In this document: positions 57,499 to 64,000 of the stretch, in pieces | Position numbering within the stretch: position 1 is the stretch's first letter | How the letters are laid out: every line of letters begins with the position of its first letter | Assembly (NCBI RefSeq): GCF_006538345.1 | Contig: NZ_BJKL01000001.1 | Coordinates: forward strand, 620,001-684,000 | Direction: 5' to 3' | DNA from: Alteromonas sp. KUL49 | GTDB taxonomy: Bacteria > Pseudomonadota > Gammaproteobacteria > Enterobacterales > Alteromonadaceae | DNA length: 64,000 nt | The notes under the pieces: model-generated | What the model was told of the DNA's origin: nothing | The model's input: only the letters and a program-made list of their open reading frames with translations | Databases searched by the model: none | Translations under genes and position numbers: made by a program

Positions 57499-58947
57499 TT
57501 ATGCGTAACCTATAACTACAGCAATCATAATAGCCGCAGAGGCTAAAACGAAAAGCGCTAAAACAAATTTCCAGATAAATCTGAACCATACTAGCCATTC
57601 TACCTTAGCCACGCCAAGACAACCTATTAAAGAGGCTGATGTAGGAATAATAAGATTCGTTAAACCATCACCAAGTTGAAATGCCAGTACCGATACCTGA
57701 CGGGTAATGCCTACCAAATCGGCTAATGGTGCCATTAGGGGCATAGTTATCGCAGCTTGACCTGAACCAGAGGCTACAAAGAAATTAAAAACGCCTTGGA
57801 ACACCAGCATAAGCAGTGCGCTTACTAGAGCGCCAGTCTCGGACAACCCCGACGCGGTAACGTGTAAAATGGTATTGAGTACAGACGGTGATGTAACGTC
57901 ATCACCACCGAGAATAAGTACAATACCTTTCGCCATACCCACAATGAGGGCTGCAGGCAGTAAGGCTCTTGCGCCATCAACAAAAGCATCACTCACATCG
58001 TTGGCTCGCATTCTGCCGCCAACACAAGCGACAATACCAATAGCGATACCCATAGTAAAAAATTGCGAGGCAATCTGCGGAATATAGTAAGCATGAACCA
58101 TGACTCCCCAAATGACCCAAACAATCGCTGCAGTAAATAGCAGCAAGATGACTTTATCTAAACCACTGAAATTGGTCTCGGTATCGATCTCATTCGGAGT
58201 AACAGTGGAGGGAGCTCGTTTGATTTTTTTCGCATACTGAAGGGTAAATAGCAATCCAAATACCGTAAATACCAACCACATCAACATTCTGAATTCATGT
58301 CCAGAGAGCAAAGGAACGTCGGCAATACCCTGTGCGATAGCTACTGAAAAAGGGTTCATCCAACTGGTGGCAAAGCCAATTTGGGTAGCAACATAAGTGA
58401 TGAGGACCGCAGTGATGCCGTCGTAGCCCAGGGCGACTACCAACGGCACCAATACGATACAAAACGCGATGGCTTCCTCGCCCATACCGAAAACAGCACC
58501 ACCGAGGGAAAACAATATAAAAATGAGGGGGATTAACAGGTTATCTGCATTTTTAAAACGAGATATCAGCGCCATAATTCCGTTGTTAATAGCACCCGTT
58601 TGCATAACGATGCCAAAGGCGCCACCCACAATGAGAATAAAGGCAACAACACCAACCGCAGATCCCCATTTATCTCCCGATACCATACCGTCAAAAGCAT
58701 AGTTAAGCACACCCGTGGTATTACCTGAATCGTCGAATAAGGTAATAGAGGCAGAAGTGTCTTCAACATAGGTAAACGAATCTGCATCGACGACTAAACG
58801 GGTGTCACCATTTGCCAACGTTTTCTCTGTCTGTGCGAATTTACCCGGTGTCACTATGGCAGCTAGGCATCCAGCAACAATAATAACAAAGAATAAAATG
58901 ACGAGAGCATCTGGCATCTTGACGGGTTGAGTAGACGGTGAGGACAC
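57499..58947 (-). CDS. YfcC-family inner-membrane transporter
   Basis: 482 residues with about 11-12 membrane helices. Blocks PDALVILFFVIIVAGCLAAI, FGMGEEAIAFCIVLVPL and ATSWMNPFSVAIAQGIADVP match the YfcC/COG1288 carriers, thought to move amino acids or peptides. A periplasmic loop of about 50 residues follows helix 1. Lying directly before iadA, it is a good candidate importer for beta-aspartyl dipeptides or their amino acids; this is inference. Confidence 0.88.
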   Translation of the reverse strand: MSSPSTQPVKMPDALVILFFVIIVAGCLAAIVTPGKFAQTEKTLANGDTRLVVDADSFTYVEDTSASITLFDDSGNTTGVLNYAFDGMVSGDKWGSAVGVVAFILIVGGAFGIVMQTGAINNGIMALISRFKNADNLLIPLIFILFSLGGAVFGMGEEAIAFCIVLVPLVVALGYDGITAVLITYVATQIGFATSWMNPFSVAIAQGIADVPLLSGHEFRMLMWLVFTVFGLLFTLQYAKKIKRAPSTVTPNEIDTETNFSGLDKVILLLFTAAIVWVIWGVMVHAYYIPQIASQFFTMGIAIGIVACVGGRMRANDVSDAFVDGARALLPAALIVGMAKGIVLILGGDDVTSPSVLNTILHVTASGLSETGALVSALLMLVFQGVFNFFVASGSGQAAITMPLMAPLADLVGITRQVSVLAFQLGDGLTNLIIPTSASLIGCLGVAKVEWLVWFRFIWKFVLALFVLASAAIMIAVVIGYA

Positions 58948-59017
58948 GAGATTCTCCTACAGTTTTTGATGTTAGAACAAGGAGTTGCTAGGGCCTACTG
59001 ACCCTAGCTTATGAGGC

Positions 59018-61972
59018 TTACTTAAAATAGTAGCTCAAAGATACACTGTATGTCGTGCCATAAGGGTCGTGATTGTAGGCATCAAACCCTCTTGCAGAGC
59101 CATAGGCAACGGGAGCATCTTCGTCAAAAAGATTATCAAGGGTAAAGCGAAGATCCATATTCTCGAAGTAGTATCCTGCACTCAGTGTCACTGTGGTCCA
59201 GCTCTCTACGTCTCGGTTCCCATCTGCATCTAATACACCTAGCGCTTCAACTTCGTCAAACTCGCGATTGCGTAATCGAATGATGTCGTCTTGATAACTG
59301 CCCGTGTAATAAACGTAGGCACCAGCATACCAATCATCAGTGACGTAGAAGATCTCTGCGCTAGCCACGGTCTCTGGATACCTGAAAGTACCCGCAAGTT
59401 CCTCGATTTCATCAGAGCCCGGTTTGTTGCGATCGTAACTCAAGTAATGAGTACCAGAGAATCCAAGTTCGATGGTGCCTTTACTCAGTTCAATATCTTG
59501 AATGATACGCCAGTCAACACCCGACAGTTCCTGTGTACCAGTGTTTTCTAGTTGTAGGATATGGTCGCGGTAAAGTGGTAACTCGTAAAAGCGGGGATCG
59601 TCAAAAGCTATCCATGCATCTAGGATCTCCGTTAAATTAGCACCGTCTTCTTCAATGGTTAGGCCACTGTCATCGGTAACCAGACATAAGTCTGGATCAT
59701 AAGAAATACCGGTTTGACCTTCAGGTACGATTCCGCAATGGCGCAGTGATGCGTCATTAATGGCTGCTGCTAATACACCTGTCATGTTGGTATCAACAAT
59801 ATCTTCGTGGTCAAATTGCCAGTAGTCGATAGTGATGTGGGTTTTCTCGGTAGGGCTGTAGGCTAATCCAATACTCAACGCTTCGGATTCTTCTGCTTTT
59901 AAACTAGCGTTACCCAGTTCAAGCACGTTGTTGCCTCTGACGCTACCTTGGCCTTCACAATACAAATCAGCCACAGCTTGGTTAGCTGAACAATCAAACG
60001 AAGCACGCGTGGTTCTTAGTTTTACGCCTGCTTGTGTTAACGATGGTGCTCTAAAGGCTGTAGACCAGGCGCCGCGAAGAATAAGGTCATCGACAGGGCG
60101 GAAAACTACGCCAATTTTAGGGTTGAACGTGCTGCCGAAATCGTTGTAGTCATCAAAGCGTCCCGCAAGGCTAACATCGAGCTTTTCGCTAACAGGAACG
60201 AATAACTCAACAAATGCGCCAAATTGATTTCTATCTGCTGCTGATAAGCTAGATCCAAAGCCAAACACGTCCACTAAGTAATCATTACTTGCCTGTGCCT
60301 GCGCGTTAAGTGACGGTGTATCGGTGATTTCTTCCCGTCGGAATTCGACACCCGCTGCCATCATAATAGCTTCATCGCCCCACTGCATAAGCTCGCCGTT
60401 AACTTTAGCGTCTAGGGCAAACACCTCACTGGTCCCATCTCGGGTTGGCACTTCTTGGGTTAAAGCCAAAATTTGATCATTTGCAGTTACACCCACTGCG
60501 AAAGGGTTGTATGCGTTAACGAGGGAACCACTTCCACAGGTTAATACATCAGAATCGTAGTCATAGTCAGCGATACTTCCATCGCTGCACAGCTCACCAT
60601 GTACTGCAGCAGTGTATTTATAACGATTGTAGATCCCCGCTACTGCTTCTTGTGAGGATTCACTGTTCGAGTATGTCACACCAGCTTCCCATTCCCAGTC
60701 GTTGAATTCACCTTGAAGCACTGAGACTAAGCGATAAGCTGTGGTATCGATTTCAATGGTTCGCGGTGTTGAAAAGCGAGCATCGTATTGGAATCCGTAT
60801 AAATCCTGTCCTGCAAACGATGTGAATGGGTCTATATACATGTTATCGAGCAATGCATTTCGCGTAGTATCATCAAAAACGTCTAATGCTGTCTCTGGAA
60901 CCCATGGACCCTCGCTATCATCCACTTGATTGATGGGGGCTGGAGAAGAAAATGAGGTCGACTTATTGTGAGAGACTAAAAGTTCAGTTCTCCATGTTAA
61001 GTCATTAATCTCTTGAGTATAGGTGACACCACCAGAATACGCTGTGAGCGGAGTTTCAAAGTAATCGTCTTCGTTACCGTAGTAGGCACAAATTTCCTCA
61101 CCAAACTCTGTCGTCACTAATGGACTCGCACAATTGGGTGCGCCAATTTCATTGCCGTCACGTGCGGCAAAATAGTAGATGTTCGGCGTGTTTTTAGGTA
61201 AGTAAGAGTAGCTACTGGTGAGCAAAGGATCACGAGTTTGCGAGAAGTCTGTCGCTCGCGCGTCGTTGCGGTCGTAGTAATCTAGGTATGCCGTAACATT
61301 ACTGTTATCAAAGCTTTTTCCCCACAGTACTTGAAAGTTTGTCGCACCGTGGTCATGGCTATTGGTTGTGTTTTCATAACGACCGTTGAGTTCTAGCCCT
61401 TCGTAGTTGTCTTTCAAAATATAATTGATGACACCGGCGACTGCGTCAGCACCATAAATTGCTGAAGCACCTGTCGCTAATATCTCTACACGCTCTACCG
61501 CAGAGGCTGGAATACTATTAACGTCGACGAAGTTCTCGGTGCCCGCTGCAAAAGAACTTGCTGCGATACGACGCCCATTCACCAAAGTCAGTGTTGCTGA
61601 TGGACCAATACCCCGTAATGAAGCCGCGGCTTGACCTGCCGGTGTGGAGGTAGATGTTGCGCCGCTTTGCGTAGTATCAAAAGACCCAAGGCCACCACGC
61701 GTTTGGCTTACGGTACGCATCAGGTCTGAAATGGTAGAAGCGCCTGTTTTTGCAATGTCCTCAGCCGTGAGTACGGTCAGAGGCTGCGCGCCTTCCATAT
61801 CTACACCACGGATATTAGTACCCGTGACTTGAATGCGTTCGACGGTTTCGGTGGTCTCGTCTGAAATAGCGTCTTGTGCGTAAGCGGCTGCAAAGGATAA
61901 AGGGTTTAACGACAATACGACAGCACTTCCTAATGCGCCGCCAATGGTCTTGGAGATAGCAGATAGTTTCAT
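59018..61972 (-). CDS. TonB-dependent outer-membrane receptor
   Basis: 984 residues from the ATG at 61972 (GAGGA 9 bp upstream; frame opens at 61993). Signal peptide to about residue 33 (AAAYA/QDA), then a TonB box-like ERIQVTGTNI, plug domain (about 50-180, QPLTVLTAEDIAKTGASTIS, LVNGRRI, VERVEILATGASAIYGADAV) and a large 22-strand-type barrel ending in VSLSYYFK. This subfamily of large receptors imports peptides, sugars or other oligomers rather than only siderophores. 70 bp upstream of the transporter gene on the same strand; likely same operon. Confidence 0.93.
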   Translation of the reverse strand: MKLSAISKTIGGALGSAVVLSLNPLSFAAAYAQDAISDETTETVERIQVTGTNIRGVDMEGAQPLTVLTAEDIAKTGASTISDLMRTVSQTRGGLGSFDTTQSGATSTSTPAGQAAASLRGIGPSATLTLVNGRRIAASSFAAGTENFVDVNSIPASAVERVEILATGASAIYGADAVAGVINYILKDNYEGLELNGRYENTTNSHDHGATNFQVLWGKSFDNSNVTAYLDYYDRNDARATDFSQTRDPLLTSSYSYLPKNTPNIYYFAARDGNEIGAPNCASPLVTTEFGEEICAYYGNEDDYFETPLTAYSGGVTYTQEINDLTWRTELLVSHNKSTSFSSPAPINQVDDSEGPWVPETALDVFDDTTRNALLDNMYIDPFTSFAGQDLYGFQYDARFSTPRTIEIDTTAYRLVSVLQGEFNDWEWEAGVTYSNSESSQEAVAGIYNRYKYTAAVHGELCSDGSIADYDYDSDVLTCGSGSLVNAYNPFAVGVTANDQILALTQEVPTRDGTSEVFALDAKVNGELMQWGDEAIMMAAGVEFRREEITDTPSLNAQAQASNDYLVDVFGFGSSLSAADRNQFGAFVELFVPVSEKLDVSLAGRFDDYNDFGSTFNPKIGVVFRPVDDLILRGAWSTAFRAPSLTQAGVKLRTTRASFDCSANQAVADLYCEGQGSVRGNNVLELGNASLKAEESEALSIGLAYSPTEKTHITIDYWQFDHEDIVDTNMTGVLAAAINDASLRHCGIVPEGQTGISYDPDLCLVTDDSGLTIEEDGANLTEILDAWIAFDDPRFYELPLYRDHILQLENTGTQELSGVDWRIIQDIELSKGTIELGFSGTHYLSYDRNKPGSDEIEELAGTFRYPETVASAEIFYVTDDWYAGAYVYYTGSYQDDIIRLRNREFDEVEALGVLDADGNRDVESWTTVTLSAGYYFENMDLRFTLDNLFDEDAPVAYGSARGFDAYNHDPYGTTYSVSLSYYFK

Positions 61973-62379
61973 TGGATTTTCCTCAACACGCAAACGGTCT
62001 AATGCCGCTTTAGCGCGATATAAACACTCGTTGTAATTTTTAGATGTAATTAAGGTGCTGCATGAGACGCAGCAGAGTTCGCTCCACGGACGTGGAGGAA
62101 TCTGGGGCTATTCGTCGAACCACTCCGACAAATAGAAAGTTTGATAGCAATAGGCGCCAAAATTGGCGGCTTTTTTATGCATCGTTTATTCCGAGGTATG
62201 CGACAATTTATGCATTTTGCCGCTGAGTAAAAAATGAAACTAGCCATTAAAAGGCTGTTGACATGTTTTTAGTGTTACCACTAGTTTCGTAAGAAGTCAA
62301 TCTCAATGCCTGGGTGAAATTTAACCTCATGTTACTTTTTTTAATACGTCTTTTTGAAGAAATAGCCCCCTTGTTTTTA
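61973..62379. other. 407-bp divergent intergenic region
   Basis: Lies between the receptor and the cyanophycinase gene, and should hold both promoters. It contains the hairpin cluster at 62056-62176; the remainder (62177-62379) is AT-rich with no gene seen. Confidence 0.6.
62056..62176 (+). ncRNA. Candidate structured RNA (four hairpins, U-run end)
   Basis: Four consecutive stems: TGCTGC/GCAGCA (62056-62074), CTCCAC/GTGGAG (62082-62097), CTATT-c-GTCG/CGAC-a-AATAG (62108-62135) and CGCC...GGCG (62155-62168), the last followed by GC and six T on the plus strand. That end suggests a plus-strand small RNA or terminated leader. On the minus strand the first three stems would lie in the receptor mRNA leader. 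I recognise no known RNA family. Confidence 0.4.
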
Positions 62380-62416
62380 ATGCCTAAAAAATTAAAAAAT
62401 ATTATTTTACAGTGCT

Positions 62417-64000
62417 TTGCTTTTTTCTTTTGACAGCTTTTCAAGCGAATATGATTTAGTGCTAGCTGGAGGCGCGCTCTCAACTTGTTCAAGTTTGTCC
62501 CCACAAAATTGCAAATCATCGGCGCAATTTTCTGATGCTAAAGCCGCTCAATATTACGAGGTTTCTCTTTCATCCCTATCTCGATTGGCCTCATTAGCAA
62601 ATAAATTTGATATTGATATTGAATCTCAATATTCATATTTGGTGAATGTTTATTCATCTTTAGGTGAGGTGGTGCTTACCAAAAATCGTCTATTTGATGC
62701 ATTGAATGGCCAAGGGATGTCTGATGATGCTATTCGAGCACTTGCAGATAGCCAGTACTTCCTAATGTTAGATGCACTAGAAAAAGCGCAGTTTGATGAA
62801 AAAGGCCGACGTCTAACAGAAAAAGTCCAGCTCAATGAGACAGTGAGTCCTTATAGCATTGATATTTATCAACGGTTTATTGCGCTAGCGAAGCAAAATA
62901 CACCCGAGGGACAAGCCACTAAAATTGGTGTAGTTACCGCCTCTTCGAGAGATGCATTTGAAGCCGCCGATTTTTATACGGGAGTTTTTAATCAAACAGG
63001 CGTCGAGGTCGTTTGGCTTCCGCTGACAGCGGCTTTTCAGGGGGCTTTGGGTGACGAGGCACGTGGGTTCGAAGGCTGTAGTAATCTAGAGAAATACCAA
63101 GCCGCTCACCAGTTATATGATCGCAAAAGGCTATACCCACAGCGTTTTGAGCGTCAAAACAAATACTGTAAGTCTCCTTCTGAACTCACAAGTCTTATAG
63201 AAAGTTTAGATGGCCTCTTTTTTAACGGTGGCGATCAATCACGCACTTTGGCTGCACTACAAACGCCGGCCGGCGTTGCCTCTGAGTTCTTCTTGGCTAT
63301 AAAGCGTCAATTGGAAAAAGGTGACATAGTGATAGGGGGAACCAGTGCAGGGACTGCGGTACAGGCGGGTGGATTTTGGAAAAATCGCCCCATCCCTATG
63401 CTGACGAGTGGTCATTCTCGCTCGGCGTTATCTCGAGGCATTTTTTACCTACCTCCACCCTCAGCACGATGTGATGATGGGTCATGTAGTGACTCTTTGT
63501 TGCCGGGAGACATTACCGTGGCAGCTAAGGGTGGTACTGGATTTTTTGATTTTGGGCTTACCGATACACACTTTTCTGAGCGCGATAGGGAAACGCGATT
63601 AGTCGTTGCTACCGCACTCACTGGACAGCGTTTGGGTTTTGGTGTTGATGAAACCACGGCACTGCTGGTGAAGCTAGACAATGCTAATCCAATGTTTGAA
63701 GTGATAGGTAAAGCTGGCGTGTTTGTTGTTGATATGCATCACGGACAACTTCAACAAAGTAACCAAGATGATGAGGTAAATAGGACACTGGGTGGTTTAG
63801 TGAGCTATTGGCCTAATGGGACGCTCGCAAGGAAAGAGGGGAAACAAATCGAAGTAGAGTTTTCACCGTTAGCGAGCACTGCTCATATCGAATTTGAGGA
63901 AGGGCAGTGGCGTAACGCAACCACGCCATTATGTAAGGGCAAGTCCGAGGTTAATTGGCAACAGTTTGACAATAGGTATGTGTTAAGGACCTCCTCAGAA
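62417..64000 (+). CDS. Exported cyanophycinase-like serine peptidase (family S51), cut by window edge
   Basis: Over 525 residues visible, open at the right edge. S51 blocks: EYDLVLAGGALS at the start of the fold, KIGVVTASS, FFNGGDQSRTL, nucleophile Ser in GGTSAGTA, catalytic-region DTHFSERDRETRL and LGFGVDETTALLV. Cyanophycinases split cyanophycin into beta-Asp-Arg. About 145 extra residues sit between the first two blocks. In frame the first usable start is TTG 62417. An ATG at 62380 in another frame gives MPKKLKNIILQCFAF and would join if one T of 62421-62426 were absent, giving a proper signal peptide; the N-terminus may be frameshifted. Confidence 0.85.
   Translation, partial: MLFSFDSFSSEYDLVLAGGALSTCSSLSPQNCKSSAQFSDAKAAQYYEVSLSSLSRLASLANKFDIDIESQYSYLVNVYSSLGEVVLTKNRLFDALNGQGMSDDAIRALADSQYFLMLDALEKAQFDEKGRRLTEKVQLNETVSPYSIDIYQRFIALAKQNTPEGQATKIGVVTASSRDAFEAADFYTGVFNQTGVEVVWLPLTAAFQGALGDEARGFEGCSNLEKYQAAHQLYDRKRLYPQRFERQNKYCKSPSELTSLIESLDGLFFNGGDQSRTLAALQTPAGVASEFFLAIKRQLEKGDIVIGGTSAGTAVQAGGFWKNRPIPMLTSGHSRSALSRGIFYLPPPSARCDDGSCSDSLLPGDITVAAKGGTGFFDFGLTDTHFSERDRETRLVVATALTGQRLGFGVDETTALLVKLDNANPMFEVIGKAGVFVVDMHHGQLQQSNQDDEVNRTLGGLVSYWPNGTLARKEGKQIEVEFSPLASTAHIEFEEGQWRNATTPLCKGKSEVNWQQFDNRYVLRTSSE

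Overview
The window reads as the chromosome of a marine gammaproteobacterium close to Alteromonadales (Alteromonas/Aestuariibacter/Glaciecola type). This rests on gene order and protein character only: dam-damX-aroB-aroK-pilQPONM next to divergent mrcA, yibN-grxC-secB-gpsA facing envC, psd-rsgA facing orn and tRNA-Gly, and maoP beside the acetolactate synthase genes are all gammaproteobacterial arrangements. GC content is moderate, coding density is high, and no insertion sequence, prophage or CRISPR array was seen.

Layout. 1-8845 (minus strand): pilMNOPQ (type IV pilus alignment complex and secretin), aroK, aroB, damX and dam, which runs off the left edge. 8985-14447 (plus): PBP1A, malic enzyme and a YghU-type glutathione transferase. 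14658-18415: an apparent surface-protein pair, a choice-of-anchor A protein with a PEP-CTERM-like tail followed by a PrsT-like TPR protein. 19461-22566: a BlaI-type repressor with two palindromic operators, an M56/M23 fusion metallopeptidase and an MltD-like transglycosylase, which look like one autoregulated cell-wall module. 23112-29773 (minus): the arginine operon argC-B-F-G-H-A under an ARG-box pair; argC carries a single-base frameshift. 30241-37377: mgsA, a hybrid sensor kinase, a CpxP/CpxR/CpxA-like module with a CpxR-type box, and a PldB-like hydrolase. 37454-47620: trmL, a pentapeptide-repeat potassium channel, a sialate O-acetylesterase, gpsA-secB-grxC-yibN, then envC, SDR, AraC and yibQ genes. 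47786-52476: MerC, gdpD-eamA-psd, rsgA and orn. 52580-53060: two tRNA-Gly(GCC) genes mixed with decayed copies. 53258-56061: maoP and ilvI-ilvH.

56326-64000 is the most interesting accessory block. It holds an IadA-type isoaspartyl dipeptidase with an altered metal site, a YfcC-type transporter, a large TonB-dependent receptor and, divergently, an exported peptidase S51 protein of the cyanophycinase type that runs off the right edge. Together they suggest a locus for scavenging cyanophycin or other beta-aspartyl peptides: extracellular cleavage to beta-Asp dipeptides, uptake, and intracellular hydrolysis. A structured intergenic RNA candidate lies between the receptor and the cyanophycinase.

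Three genes (argC, the mltD-like gene and the cyanophycinase) each look one base too long inside a run of T in the coding strand. That could be real frameshifting or homopolymer error in the sequence, and should be settled before any of the three is called a pseudogene.
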